From contig NC_015675.1 in assembly GCF_000176035.2 (NCBI RefSeq), forward strand, positions 930,001-994,000: a stretch of DNA of 64,000 nt, given 5' to 3'. Shown here one piece after another: positions 38,445-47,349 of this stretch. Both the position numbers and the translations under genes were made by a program. This stretch comes from Mesorhizobium opportunistum WSM2075 (GTDB lineage Bacteria > Pseudomonadota > Alphaproteobacteria > Rhizobiales > Rhizobiaceae). Position 1 is the stretch's first letter. Every line of letters begins with the position of its first letter. The notes beneath the pieces are model-generated. The model saw nothing but the letters and a program-made list of their open reading frames with translations, had not been told where the DNA came from and searched no databases.

Positions 38445-39836
38445 ATGAAAGAAATCTCCTGCAAGCTGCTCGTCATCGGGGCCGGTCCGGGCGGCTATGT
38501 CTCAGCCATCCGCGCCGGCCAGCTCGGCGTCGATACGGTGATCGTCGAGGCCGGCAAGCCCGGCGGCACCTGTCTCAATGTCGGCTGCATTCCGTCGAAG
38601 GCGCTGATCCATGCGGCGGAAGAGTTCGAGAAGGTGTCGCATATGGCCGACGGCAAGAGCCCGCTCGGCATTTCGGTCGCCGCGCCTACGCTTGACCTCG
38701 GCAAAACCGTCGCCTGGAAGGACGGCATTGTCAGCCGGCTCAACAGCGGCGTTGCCGGCCTGCTCAAGAAGGCCGGCGTGAAGACCGTGCATGGCTGGGC
38801 GACATTCCGTGACGGCAAGACCGTCGCGGTCGAGACCGAGACCGGCGTACAGGTGATCCGCGCCGAGGCGATCGTCATCGCGACGGGCTCGGCGCCTGTC
38901 GAACTGCCGTTCCTGCCTTTCGGCGGGCCAGTGATTTCATCCACGGAAGCGCTGGCGTTGAACGAGGTGCCGAAGAAGCTCGCGGTGGTCGGCGGCGGTT
39001 ATATCGGGCTGGAACTCGGGATGGCCTTCGCCAAGATGGGCACGGCGGTGACCGTGGTCGAGGCCTTGCCGCGCGTGCTGGCACAGTATGACGCCGAACT
39101 CACCCGGCCTGTCGTGAAACGGCTCGCCCAGCTCGGCGTCGAAGTGATGCTGGGCGCCAAGGCCAAGGGCGTCAAGGGCGATGCGCTGCTGGTCGAGACC
39201 GCGGACGGCAAGAGCGCCAAAATTGCCGCCGACAAGATCCTGGTCACGGTCGGCCGCAAGCCGGTGACCGAAGGCTGGGGGCTCGACCAGATCGACCTCG
39301 ACATGGCCGGAAAATTCATCCGCATCGACGACCAGTGCCGCACCTCGATGCGCGGCATCTTCGCCATCGGCGACGTCACCGGCGAGCCGATGCTGGCGCA
39401 CCGGGCGATGGCGCAAGGCGAAATGGTCGCCGAGATCGTCGCCGGCCACAAGCGCAGCTGGGACAAGCGCTCAATCCCCGCCGTTTGTTTCACCGATCCC
39501 GAGCTGGTGACGGCCGGTCTGTCGCCGGAGGAGGCGAAGGCGCTCGGCGGCGAGATCAAGATCGGCCTGTTCCCGTTCGCCGCCAATGGGCGGGCGATGA
39601 CGAAGATGGGCGAGGATGGGTTCGTTCGTGTCGTCGCCCGCGCAGACAACCATCTGGTGCTCGGCATCCAGGCGGTCGGGCAGGGCGTGTCGGAATTGTC
39701 GGCGGCTTTTGGGCTGGCGCTGGAGATGGGCGCGCGGCTGGAGGACATCGCCGGCACGATCCATGCCCATCCGACGCAGGGTGAGGGATTCCAGGAAGCA
39801 GCGCTCAAGGCGCTAGGCCACGCGCTGCATATTTGA
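38445..39836 (+). CDS. lpdA: Dihydrolipoyl dehydrogenase (E3)
   Basis: 463 residues from ATG 38445. FAD enzyme reoxidising dihydrolipoamide with NAD. FAD-binding [19 protein letters not shown], redox disulfide C43/C48 in [18 protein letters not shown]-binding [32 protein letters not shown], and the C-terminal catalytic His in [10 protein letters not shown]. It probably serves the adjacent branched-chain complex. It is separated from E2 by a repeat, so transcription through it must be read-through. Confidence 0.96.
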   Translation: MKEISCKLLVIGAGPGGYVSAIRAGQLGVDTVIVEAGKPGGTCLNVGCIPSKALIHAAEEFEKVSHMADGKSPLGISVAAPTLDLGKTVAWKDGIVSRLNSGVAGLLKKAGVKTVHGWATFRDGKTVAVETETGVQVIRAEAIVIATGSAPVELPFLPFGGPVISSTEALALNEVPKKLAVVGGGYIGLELGMAFAKMGTAVTVVEALPRVLAQYDAELTRPVVKRLAQLGVEVMLGAKAKGVKGDALLVETADGKSAKIAADKILVTVGRKPVTEGWGLDQIDLDMAGKFIRIDDQCRTSMRGIFAIGDVTGEPMLAHRAMAQGEMVAEIVAGHKRSWDKRSIPAVCFTDPELVTAGLSPEEAKALGGEIKIGLFPFAANGRAMTKMGEDGFVRVVARADNHLVLGIQAVGQGVSELSAAFGLALEMGARLEDIAGTIHAHPTQGEGFQEAALKALGHALHI

Positions 39837-39846
39837 GGGCACTTTT

Positions 39847-40059
39847 CCTCTCCCTCCGGAGGGGGGAGAGGTGGCGCTGCGAAGCAGCGACGGAGTGGGG
39901 GAAGCCGGTCCTCAAATGCGCCGCCGCTGGCAACTCACCACAGGGCCTCGATCAGGGCGAGGCATCGTTTCGGCTTGAATAGCAACGCCTGAGCCAGGTC
40001 GACCCCCACTCCGTCGAGCTTCGCTCGACACCTCTCCCCCGATCGACGGGGGAGAGGAA
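39847..40059. repeat. Palindromic interspersed repeat, family 3, copy b
   Basis: An intact element between the convergent E3 and saccharopine-dehydrogenase-like genes. The left arm reads CCTCTCCCTCCGGAGGGGGG, GAGGTGGCGCTGCG, GACGGAGTGGGGG. The right arm reads GGTCGACCCCCACTCCGTCG, CCTCTCCCCCGATCG. The spacer is about 100 bases. It contains an intact IS110 target with AG at 39869-39870. Confidence 0.9.
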
Positions 40060-40081
40060 TGGCGCGAACCTGAGCGCTACC

Positions 40082-41185
40082 TCAGCTCGCTAGCCGGCTC
40101 ACCATCTCGTGCTGGGCGTAGGCGCGGCCGAAGCGGTTGGCTAGGAAGGCGTCCAACGCGATCTCTTCCTGCTTGACGAAGCCGGTTGCCGGCAGGCTGC
40201 CGTCGGCCAGCATGTCGAGCACGGCGCAGATGCCGGACGCGGTGGTGATCTGGATGGCGCTGCGCACCACGCTGCCGATCCGCTTCGAATAGATCTTGTT
40301 GGCGTAGGTCTCCTGCAGCAGGCGGCCGTTCTTGCGGCCCGAGACTGTGACGAAGACGATGACCACGTCCTGCAGCGTTGCCGGGAGCGCGCTCTCGAAA
40401 ATGTCCTTCAGCACCTCGCGGCGATGGCGGAGCCCAAGGTCGTTGAGCAGCGCCTTCATGATCGCGGCGTGGCCGGGATAGCGGATGGTGCGGTAGTTCA
40501 GCGTGCGCACCTTGCCCTTCAGCGTCTCGGCCAAAGTGCCGAGCCCGCCCGAGGTGTTGAACGCTTCGTAGGTGACGCCGTCGAGCGAGAACTCCTCGCG
40601 CTCCTCCAGCGGCGGCACTTCGACCAGATCACCCTCGACGATCGCCTCGCACGGCTCGCAATATTCGTTGATGACGCCGTCGGTGCTCCAGGTCAGATTG
40701 TAGTTCAGCGCGTTGGACGGGTATTGCGGCAGGGCGCCGACGCGCATGCGCACGTTTTCCAGCGTGTCGAAGCGGCTGGCGAGATCGTTGGCGACGATCG
40801 AGATGAAGCCGGGCGCCAGGCCGCATTGGGGAATGAAGGCGCTCTTGCCCGAGCGCGCCAGCTCCTTGACGCGGCGGGTCGAGACGACGTCCTCGGTCAG
40901 GTCGAGATAGTGCACGCCGGCGCTGGCCGCCGCTTCGGCGATCCGCGTGGTGAGATGGAAGGGTGCCGCGCTCAGCACCGCGAACTTGCCGGCGAGCGCC
41001 GCTTCGAGCGTGCCTACTGCGGCGATGTCGAGTTCGAGCGTCTCGACGCCATCGGACGCTTCGGCCGCGGCGAGCTGCGCCGCCGAGCGGTCGACGAGGG
41101 TGACGTGGTAGTCGCCCGTTGCGGCAAGCATCTCGGCAATGGTCGAGCCGATCTTGCCGGCGCCGACGACGATGATTTTCTTCAT
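40082..41185 (-). CDS. Saccharopine dehydrogenase-like oxidoreductase
   Basis: 367 residues. N-terminal Rossmann domain (IIVVGAGKIGSTIAEMLAATG, VDRSAAQL, ELDIAAVGTLEAAL) and C-terminal saccharopine dehydrogenase domain (PQCGLAPGFISIVANDLASRF, GLGTLAETLKGKVRTLNYRTI). NAD(P)-dependent reductase or dehydrogenase of the saccharopine family; lysine degradation or an analogous amino-acid pathway is likely. Divergent from a Lrp/AsnC regulator 118 bases away, which probably controls it in response to an amino acid. Confidence 0.85.
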   Translation of the reverse strand: MKKIIVVGAGKIGSTIAEMLAATGDYHVTLVDRSAAQLAAAEASDGVETLELDIAAVGTLEAALAGKFAVLSAAPFHLTTRIAEAAASAGVHYLDLTEDVVSTRRVKELARSGKSAFIPQCGLAPGFISIVANDLASRFDTLENVRMRVGALPQYPSNALNYNLTWSTDGVINEYCEPCEAIVEGDLVEVPPLEEREEFSLDGVTYEAFNTSGGLGTLAETLKGKVRTLNYRTIRYPGHAAIMKALLNDLGLRHRREVLKDIFESALPATLQDVVIVFVTVSGRKNGRLLQETYANKIYSKRIGSVVRSAIQITTASGICAVLDMLADGSLPATGFVKQEEIALDAFLANRFGRAYAQHEMVSRLAS

Positions 41186-41302
41186 GACTGATCCCTCGAA
41201 CTGATTGTGGGACCAGGATCGCAGCTTGCCTGTCGAAAGGAAGCGTGAAATCTGGCAGAGTGAAACCTATCTTTAGTTGAATCGCCGAAGGGATTCGTCG
41301 AA

Positions 41303-41731
41303 ATGCTCAGTGAAGCCGAACAGGCCCTGCTTTCCCTGCTGCGCGCCAACGCACGCTCCTCGACAGCCGAACTGGCGCGGCAGCTCGGCGTGTCGCGCAC
41401 CACGGTGCAGAGCCGGATCGAGCGGCTGGAGCAGCGCGGCATCATCGCCGGCTACGGCGTCAAGCTCTCCGCCGATTACGAGCAGGGGCTGGTCAAGGCG
41501 CATGTGCTGCTCACCGTGACGCCGAAGCTCGCCGACAAGGTGGTGCGCGCTTTGCAGGCATTGCCGCCGGTCAGGACGCTGCATTCGGTGAGCGGCAATT
41601 TCGACATGATCGTCATCGTCGATGCGCCGTCGATCCGCGACCTCGACGCGCTGCTCGACCAGATCGGCGCCATGGACGGCGTCGAGCGGACCTCGTCGTC
41701 GATCATCCTGTCGACAAGGATAGAGCGGTGA
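41303..41731 (+). CDS. Lrp/AsnC-family regulator
   Basis: 142 residues. N-terminal HTH (LSEAEQALLSLLRANARSST, AELARQLGVSRTTVQSRIERL) and C-terminal RAM/AsnC ligand-binding domain (VLLTVTPKLADKVVRALQAL, SVSGNFDMIVIVDAP). It probably senses an amino acid and controls the divergent saccharopine-dehydrogenase-like gene. The 118-base shared region must contain its operator; none is obvious. A family 1 repeat follows. Confidence 0.92.
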   Translation: MLSEAEQALLSLLRANARSSTAELARQLGVSRTTVQSRIERLEQRGIIAGYGVKLSADYEQGLVKAHVLLTVTPKLADKVVRALQALPPVRTLHSVSGNFDMIVIVDAPSIRDLDALLDQIGAMDGVERTSSSIILSTRIER

Positions 41732-41742
41732 GGGCGATACAG

Positions 41743-41930
41743 CCGATCTCCCCCCTTGCGGGGGAGATGGCCGGCAGGCCAGAGGGGGGTGTGAAGGAAC
41801 GCCGGCCTCGCCCGGTTTGTTGTAGGCGTGAGCCTACCGATTGGTCGCCAGACATCGACAGGTTGGCGGGACAGCACCCCCCTCTGCCTTGCCAGGCATC
41901 TCCCCCGCAAGGGGGGAGATTGGCTGTATC
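41743..41930. repeat. Palindromic interspersed repeat, family 1, copy d
   Basis: Arms 41745-41792 (CGATCTCCCCCCTTGCGG, GGAGATGGCCGGCAGGCCAG) and 41870-41930 (GGACAGCACCCCCCTCTGCC, AGGCATCTCCCCCGCAAGG) with a 75-base spacer. It lies between the Lrp gene and the convergent histidine kinase. Confidence 0.9.
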
Positions 41931-41938
41931 TTCGCCGG

Positions 41939-43309
41939 CTAATCCATCGCGATGGGAAAACCCACCACCACCGCCAGCCCAGGCCGACAATCCTCCAATG
42001 CAATCGATGCCCCGTGCAGGTCGGCGATGGCCCTGACGAGGCTGAGGCCGAGGCCGCTGCCTGGCGTCGAGCGGCTGTGGTCCAAGCGGTAGAGCCGCTG
42101 GAAGACCTTTTCACGCTCCTCGGCCGGGATGCCTGGTCCATTGTCGGCGACGCTGCCGACGACATGTCCGCCGCGGCGCGTCACCGACAGCTTGATCGTC
42201 GTGCCCGGCGGGCAATGGCGCAGCGCGTTTTCGACCAGGTTGGCGAACATCTGCGTCAGCAGCTCGCGATCGCCATGGATGCGGTCCGTCACCTCCCGCG
42301 GCTGCACCAATGACAGCGACTTGCCGTCATCGTCGGCGACGTCGGCATAGATCTCGGCGATGGTTTCCAGGATCTCGCCGAGATCGACATCGGTGAAGCG
42401 CGCCTTGCGCGCGCCGGCCTCGATCTGCGCGATGCGCAGCAGCGCATCGAAAGTCTCGTTGATCTGATGGCCCTCGGCGCGCGCATCCGCCAGATCGCCG
42501 GAAACGTCCTGGTCCGGCCCGGCTTTGTCGGCGGCGCTCTCCAGGATCATCTGCAGCCGGTTGAGCGGCGTCTTCAAATCGTGCGCGATGTTGGCGCTGA
42601 CCTGCTTCATGCCTTCGACCAGACCCGACAGCCGGTCGAGCGCCGCGTTGACCTGGCTGGAGACGATGTCGATATCGTCGCCCTTGCCGGTCAGCGGAAT
42701 GCGGGTGTCCAGCCGGCCATGCGAAACATCGACCATGGTGGCGGCAATGCCATCGAGACGGCGCTGGACGCGCGAGGCGAGCAGGGCGCCGCCGGCCACC
42801 GCCAGGCCGGTGATAATCAGGGTGGCCCAGCCGAAGCTCATCAGCATGATCGTCTCCAGTTCCTCCGTCTCGGAAAGGCTGAAGGCAACCGTCAGGGTGT
42901 TGCCGCCGACCGCGCCGGAAAAGGCGCGATATTCGGTGTCCGGCGGTACGCCGGGCAATACGGCGTCGAAGGCCGAGAACCCGTCGGGAAGTCCCGCCGC
43001 GGTGAAGTTGCCGGCCAGTCGGTTGCCGGCCGCGTCGGTAAGTGAAAACAGCTGTTCTTTCTTCAGGCTGCGCGCGGAGTGGCTTTCGACGGTCTCCACC
43101 AGCTCCTTGAGATCCTTGTCGCCATAGGTCGCGGCGATGACCGAATAGGTCTCCCGGATGGTGTCGTCGAGCTGCTCGGCGAGATCGGCGCTCATCATCT
43201 GGTAGACGATGGCGCCCGCCAGCACGAAGGCCAGCATGAACAGGAAGGCGAATGTCAGCGCGAGCCGGAACGGCGTGCTGCGCAGCAGGCGGACCCATGT
43301 CGCGGTCAT
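41939..43309 (-). CDS. Sensor histidine kinase
   Basis: 456 residues. TM1 about 15-38, a periplasmic sensor domain about 40-150, TM2 about 155-178, HAMP about 180-235, HisKA with the phospho-His H243 (SANIAHDLKTPLNRL), then HATPase_c with NLVENALRHCPPGT (N box), VADNGPGIPAEE (G1) and GSGLGLSLVRAIADLHGAS (G2). It overlaps the response regulator by 4 bases, so they are a coupled pair. The periplasmic ligand is unknown; the neighbouring membrane protein and small exported protein are candidate targets or partners. Confidence 0.94.
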   Translation of the reverse strand: MTATWVRLLRSTPFRLALTFAFLFMLAFVLAGAIVYQMMSADLAEQLDDTIRETYSVIAATYGDKDLKELVETVESHSARSLKKEQLFSLTDAAGNRLAGNFTAAGLPDGFSAFDAVLPGVPPDTEYRAFSGAVGGNTLTVAFSLSETEELETIMLMSFGWATLIITGLAVAGGALLASRVQRRLDGIAATMVDVSHGRLDTRIPLTGKGDDIDIVSSQVNAALDRLSGLVEGMKQVSANIAHDLKTPLNRLQMILESAADKAGPDQDVSGDLADARAEGHQINETFDALLRIAQIEAGARKARFTDVDLGEILETIAEIYADVADDDGKSLSLVQPREVTDRIHGDRELLTQMFANLVENALRHCPPGTTIKLSVTRRGGHVVGSVADNGPGIPAEEREKVFQRLYRLDHSRSTPGSGLGLSLVRAIADLHGASIALEDCRPGLAVVVGFPIAMD

Positions 43310-43989
43310 GGCGAAGGCGATGCGTGCAGGCTGTAGCCGGTGTTGCGGACGGTATGGATGAGCTGGGTCTCGAACGGCTTGTCGATCTTGGCTCGCAGCC
43401 GGCTGATATGGGTCTCGACGACGCTGGTCCTGGGGTCGAAATGGAAATCCCAGACGCGCTCCAGAAGCATGGTGCGGGTGATGACGCGGCCCTCGCCGCG
43501 CATCAGCACCTCCAGCAGGCTGAATTCGCGCGGCTGCAGGTCGATCGGCCGGCCCTGCCTGACGACGCGCCGCATGATCAGGTCCATCTCGAGGTCGGCG
43601 ACCCGCAGAACCGTCTTCTGTTCCTGAGCCGCCGGACGGCGTCCGAGCGCGTTGATGCGGGCGAGCAGCTCGGAAAAGGCGAAGGGCTTGACCAGATAGT
43701 CGTCGCCGCCGGCTTCCAGCCCCTCGACGCGGTCGTCGATGCCGCCGACGGAGGTGAGGAAGATCGCCGGCGTGCGTACCCCCGCCGCGCGGATCGCCTT
43801 GACCAGGGACAAGCCGTCGAGACCGGGGATCATCCGGTCGGCCACGATCACGTCGTAGGTGCCGCTGGTCGCCGCGAACAGCGCGTCGTGGCCGTTGCGC
43901 AGCAGGTCGCAGACATGCCCGGCCTCCGTCAGCCCCCTGACGATGTAGTCGGCCGTCCTGTGGTCGTCCTCGACAAGCAGAAGTCGCAT
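43306..43989 (-). CDS. OmpR-family response regulator
   Basis: 227 residues from ATG 43989. Receiver domain with phospho-acceptor D51 (VIVADRMIPGLDGL) and DDYLVKPFAFSELLARI. Winged-helix effector with RRVVRQGRPIDLQPREFSLLE-like alpha-loop, VWDFHFDPRTSVVETHISRLR and a C-terminal HTVRNTGYSL. It starts about 180 bases downstream of the membrane protein gene on the same strand. It is the partner of the histidine kinase. Confidence 0.95.
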   Translation of the reverse strand: MRLLLVEDDHRTADYIVRGLTEAGHVCDLLRNGHDALFAATSGTYDVIVADRMIPGLDGLSLVKAIRAAGVRTPAIFLTSVGGIDDRVEGLEAGGDDYLVKPFAFSELLARINALGRRPAAQEQKTVLRVADLEMDLIMRRVVRQGRPIDLQPREFSLLEVLMRGEGRVITRTMLLERVWDFHFDPRTSVVETHISRLRAKIDKPFETQLIHTVRNTGYSLHASPSP

Positions 43990-44169
43990 GGCTGGTCCGG
44001 TTGATTGCCGATATCGGGGAGAGGCTATCACCGGCCCGGTTCCGTTCCTAGGATGGCACAAACCTTAGTCCCTGGGCGGAGCAAGGAGCGTAGCGACGCG
44101 GCACAGACCCGAGGATGACGAAGCGGTGGGGTTTCGACAATTGTCAACGCTGGCGCATCCGCCCTGTGC

Positions 44170-44964
44170 CTAATCCGACTCGAGCAGGATTTCGTCGGCC
44201 TCGTCGTCGGTCTTCTTCAGGGTCATGTAGAGAACGAGGGCAATGATGCAGCCAAGGAAGATCAGGCTGGTGAAGGTGGTGCCGAAGCCGAGGCCGCCAT
44301 ATTCGGACGGCTGCGACAGAAAATCGCCGAAGGAGGCGCCGAGCGGCCGCGTCAGGATGTAGGCGAGCCAGAAGGCCAGGATGGCGTCGAGATGGATGAG
44401 ATAATAGGCAAGCGCGATCAACGCGATGACGCCGCCGAACATGAGACCCGACGTCAGATAGCCCATCTCGAAGCTCTCGGCGACGAGATCGCCGGCGGCG
44501 GTGCCGAGCGAGAAGGTGAACAGGATCGCCAGCCAGTAGAAGATCTCGCGGCGGGTGGTGAAGATGGTGTGGATCGACAGTGTTCTTTCGCTGGCGTACC
44601 AGACGGCGAAAGTCGCAATGAGCGTGACCGAGAAAGCGATCGTCGTGGTCTGCAGGCGCACGCCGAAATTGTCGACGAGGTTATCGGTGATCAGCGTGCC
44701 GACGACGCTGATCAGAACCACCGCCAGCCAGTAGGCCCAGGGCACGTAGCGCTTCTGCGCGAACTGCAGGACAAGGGCAACGATCAGGACGCCGGTCATG
44801 ATCAGCGAGGTGACGGTCAGCCCGAGCCCGAGATTGACGGCGAGATAGTCGGCAGCCGTTTCGCCCATGGTCACCGCCATCAGCTTGATCAGCCAGAAAT
44901 CGAGGGTGACGTCCGGAACCCTGTTGTGGGCGGGTGCGGCGGGATGGGTGTGAGGCGCGAGCAT
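44170..44964 (-). CDS. Tetra-repeat membrane protein (COG4705-like), function unknown
   Basis: 264 residues, about eight hydrophobic segments, in four related units. Each unit opens with [FY]W, a Gly exactly 10 residues after the Trp, and an Asp exactly 5 residues after the Gly: W24-G34-D39, W79-G89-D94, W144-G154-D159, W199-G209-D214. Units are 55, 65 and 55 residues apart. The acidic tail is DDEADEILLESD. It resembles the uncharacterised membrane-anchored family COG4705. Four equivalent buried Asp residues suggest a transporter or channel, possibly for a cation (inference). In an apparent operon with the small exported protein upstream and the two-component system downstream. Confidence 0.75.
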   Translation of the reverse strand: MLAPHTHPAAPAHNRVPDVTLDFWLIKLMAVTMGETAADYLAVNLGLGLTVTSLIMTGVLIVALVLQFAQKRYVPWAYWLAVVLISVVGTLITDNLVDNFGVRLQTTTIAFSVTLIATFAVWYASERTLSIHTIFTTRREIFYWLAILFTFSLGTAAGDLVAESFEMGYLTSGLMFGGVIALIALAYYLIHLDAILAFWLAYILTRPLGASFGDFLSQPSEYGGLGFGTTFTSLIFLGCIIALVLYMTLKKTDDEADEILLESD

Positions 44965-44992
44965 GGCCGAAATCCTCGATGGCTGTGGCGGG

Positions 44993-45250
44993 TTACTTGC
45001 CCATGACCTTCATGGCCTGGGCGAAGAAATCGTCGGCGCGCTTGTCGTCATCCGCGTTGCAGCGTTCGATGCCCTTGGCCTCCAGCTCCGAGACCTTGGC
45101 CTTGTCGGTGGCGCTGAGCTTGGCTGCCGCTTCAGCGGCCCGAAGGGCCTTCAGCGTCTCCTCGCAAGGCGCGGTGGCCGCATAAACGGTGGAAATCGAG
45201 GCCGAGACGGCGAGGATGCCCACTGCAACGGCAGGTGCAAATCTTCTCAT
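44993..45250 (-). CDS. Small exported protein
   Basis: 85 residues. A signal peptide (MRRFAPAVAVGILAVSASIS, cleaved near VYA-AT) precedes a mature helical domain of about 60 residues with two Cys (CEETLKALRAAEAAAKLSAT; GIERCNADDD). The two Cys could form a disulfide pinning a helical hairpin. Probably periplasmic. It is 28 bases upstream of the tetra-repeat membrane protein on the same strand. Function unknown; possibly an accessory or binding component of that membrane protein. Confidence 0.75.
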   Translation of the reverse strand: MRRFAPAVAVGILAVSASISTVYAATAPCEETLKALRAAEAAAKLSATDKAKVSELEAKGIERCNADDDKRADDFFAQAMKVMGK

Positions 45251-45528
45251 GAAACCATTCCCTTTGCTGATACCGGCCTATCTGATGAAGGCGGTCCGGC
45301 TGCGGTAATCGAAGCCAGCCCCTAAATGGCGGTCCGGCATCTCGACAATAGGGAAGCGACTTCACTCCAGCCTGTCCGGTGGCATACAAATTCGTAAGAA
45401 TGGTCAGTGGCTGGCAAAAAGCCTTTACGAACCTCTCGTGTTGCGCTGATAGAAGGCCACGGCCTTGTATCCGCCATCAATGGCGTGCCCCAATGCCTGA
45501 TCGCAATGAACGCCCCAGGAAAAGACGA

Positions 45529-46164
45529 ATGAGCTACGCTTCCCTCAAGCCGGTCACGGAGGCCTTCGTCCAGCGCAAGCGGCTGATCTTCGTGCGGGCG
45601 GCGGCGGTACTGGCGGTGCTGCTTCTGTTCCTTACCAAGCCGGCGCTGAGCGAAGGCTCGAACGGCCACGAAACGCTCGAATTCCTCGGCTTCTGCCTGG
45701 TGCTCGCCTGCGTCGCCGGCCGGCTCTGGAGCATCCTCTATGTCGGCGGCAAGAAGAACGAGGAACTGGTTTCGACCGGACCGTTCTCGATAAGCCAGAA
45801 CCCACTCTATTTCTTCTCGACGATCGGCGCGGTTGGGATCGGGCTGCTCTACGGCTCGCTGGTGGCGGCCGTCGCGCTTGGCGTGGTCAGCTTCCTCATC
45901 TTCCGCGTCACGGCGCGCAAGGAGGCCGAATACCTCCTGGGCAAGTTCGGCCCGGCCTATGCCGCCTATATCAAGGCCACTCCCCGGTTCTGGCCAAATC
46001 CGCTGCTCTACCGCGACGACGATCAGTTGCAGTTCTCGCCCCGGGCGCTCAAGCGCACATTCTTCGACGGGCTCTATTTCCTCGCCATCTTCCCGGCCAT
46101 CGAGCTGATCGAGTATTTCAGGCACACCGGCCTGCTGTTCCCGGCTTTCATAACGCTCTACTGA
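45529..46164 (+). CDS. Isoprenylcysteine carboxyl methyltransferase-like membrane protein
   Basis: 211 residues from ATG 45529, with AGGAAAAG upstream. ICMT/PEMT-like methyltransferase: several hydrophobic segments and the family motif region GKKNEELVSTGPFSISQNPLY, with RVTARKEAEYLLGKFGPAYAAY and KATPRFWPNP, typical of the AdoMet-binding C-terminal half. A prenylated substrate is unlikely in this host; lipid or small-molecule methylation is plausible. ATG 45493 is an alternative start. Stand-alone gene, convergent with the NTF2-like gene. Confidence 0.8.
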   Translation: MSYASLKPVTEAFVQRKRLIFVRAAAVLAVLLLFLTKPALSEGSNGHETLEFLGFCLVLACVAGRLWSILYVGGKKNEELVSTGPFSISQNPLYFFSTIGAVGIGLLYGSLVAAVALGVVSFLIFRVTARKEAEYLLGKFGPAYAAYIKATPRFWPNPLLYRDDDQLQFSPRALKRTFFDGLYFLAIFPAIELIEYFRHTGLLFPAFITLY

Positions 46165-46252
46165 TCACGGTGCCGCGGCCTGTCTCCAGGGCGGCTTCAG
46201 AGCGGACGCAATTCCGGACGGAAAACCGTTTCACACTTTTCCTGGAATTGCT

Positions 46253-46738
46253 TCAGCCGCCCAGCGGATAGGGCATGTAGCCGACGAAGCCCGCGATCTT
46301 CCAGCTGCCGGCGACCTTCCTGCAGAAATACAGCGTTTGCCATTTCAGCCGGTCGACGCTGCCATCCGCCTTGGAGACGGTGCCGTCGAACTTCTTGTGC
46401 AGCACCGCGCGGTCGCCGTCGACATCGATGTCGCGCAGATTGGTGACGCGAAACAGCGCCTCGCGCAGCGGCTCGGCGAATTCCGTCGCCGCCGTCTCGC
46501 TGGCCTGGCGCAACCACTCGTCGCGATAGATTTCCAGCCTGGGGAATTGCAGCCGCCAGGCGTCGGCGTTGGGCAGGAAATGCGCGTGCATGCCGAAGAA
46601 GCTTTCGGCGACGAAATCATGTTCGACCATCGACCAGTCCTGGCCGATGAAGGCGTCGATGTCGCGCCGCACCAGCATCTCCCACAGCGCGTGGCGGTTG
46701 GCATCGCCTGGCGGAAACGGGTTCTTGTCGAAGGTCAT
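46253..46738 (-). CDS. NTF2/SnoaL-like protein
   Basis: 161 residues from ATG 46738, with GGAGAAA upstream; the longer open frame lacks homology. A cytoplasmic alpha+beta protein with an N-terminal helical pair (ALWEMLVRRDIDAFIGQDWS) and a curved sheet (DRAVLHKKFDGTV, LYFCRKVAGSWKIAGFVGYM) suggestive of the NTF2 fold. Such proteins act as small isomerases, hydrolases or binding partners. Divergent from the RidA gene across a gap with a 32-bp palindrome, so it is probably co-regulated with the catabolic block that follows. Confidence 0.65.
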   Translation of the reverse strand: MTFDKNPFPPGDANRHALWEMLVRRDIDAFIGQDWSMVEHDFVAESFFGMHAHFLPNADAWRLQFPRLEIYRDEWLRQASETAATEFAEPLREALFRVTNLRDIDVDGDRAVLHKKFDGTVSKADGSVDRLKWQTLYFCRKVAGSWKIAGFVGYMPYPLGG

Positions 46739-46824
46739 TGTCGGTTTCTCCAGTCGGGAAGGCACGAGTCCGCAGCGGTTTCGTGAGCCGCCCGGCGCGC
46801 GCACGATGCAAGCGCTCGTGTAAT

Positions 46825-46856
46825 AAAGCAACGTGGATTTCGAAGAATGTTGCTTT
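46825..46856. promoter_or_regulatory. Candidate operator: AAAGCAAC-N16-GTTGCTTT palindrome
   Basis: A perfect 8-bp inverted repeat with a 16-base spacer in the divergent region between the NTF2-like gene and RidA. An 11-base part, GGAAAGCAACA on the minus strand (46858-46848), recurs at 51856-51866 in the divergent region before the RpiR gene and the ABC transporter. The RpiR regulator is the obvious candidate binder, but this is inferred. Confidence 0.5.
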
Positions 46857-46953
46857 CCAACAAGGCCTCTATCCGGATCGTCCCGATCGGGGTAAATCTC
46901 GGCCAAGGCGGCCGCGCCAGGGCGCGGTGCCGCGTCATTACAGGAGGTCACCC

Positions 46954-47319
46954 TTGCCCAAGCAGACTTTTGGAACGTCGCATGTGCCGCTGTCGCCCGC
47001 CGTGCGGGCCGGCGACTTCGTCTATGTCTCGGGCCAGGTTCCGGTCGGCAGCGACGGCATCGTGGTCAAGGGCGGCATTACGGAACAGACCGAGCAGGTG
47101 CTTGCCAACGTCAAGGCCGCGCTGGCGCTGGCCGGCTGCACCATGGACGATGTGGTGAAGACCACGGTCTGGCTCGAGGACGCGCGCGACTTCGGCGCCT
47201 TCAACGCCGTCTACGGCAGGCACTTCCCCAAGGACCCGCCGGCCCGCACCACGGTCGAGTCGCGGCTGATGATCGACATCAAGATCGAAGTCGAGGCCGT
47301 CGCCTACAGACCTCTTTGA
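46954..47319 (+). CDS. RidA-family protein
   Basis: 121 residues starting at TTG 46954, chosen because AGGAGG precedes it at ideal spacing and the translation begins at the family N-terminus (PKQTFGTSHVPLSPAVRAGD). RidA deaminates reactive enamine/imine intermediates such as 2-aminoacrylate. FVYVSGQVPVGSDG, VKTTVWLEDARDFGAFNAVY and PARTTVESRLMI carry the conserved Arg and trimer-interface residues. First gene of the plus-strand arm of the second catabolic block, followed after 30 bases by an amidohydrolase. Confidence 0.9.
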   Translation: MPKQTFGTSHVPLSPAVRAGDFVYVSGQVPVGSDGIVVKGGITEQTEQVLANVKAALALAGCTMDDVVKTTVWLEDARDFGAFNAVYGRHFPKDPPARTTVESRLMIDIKIEVEAVAYRPL

Positions 47320-47349
47320 GCGAAGCCTAACGAAGCGGAGGCTACTTCA

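Noticed and set aside
43990..44169. GACAATTGTC palindrome before the response regulator as operator
   Set aside because: Only 10 bases, single occurrence, no paired promoter elements; too weak to list.
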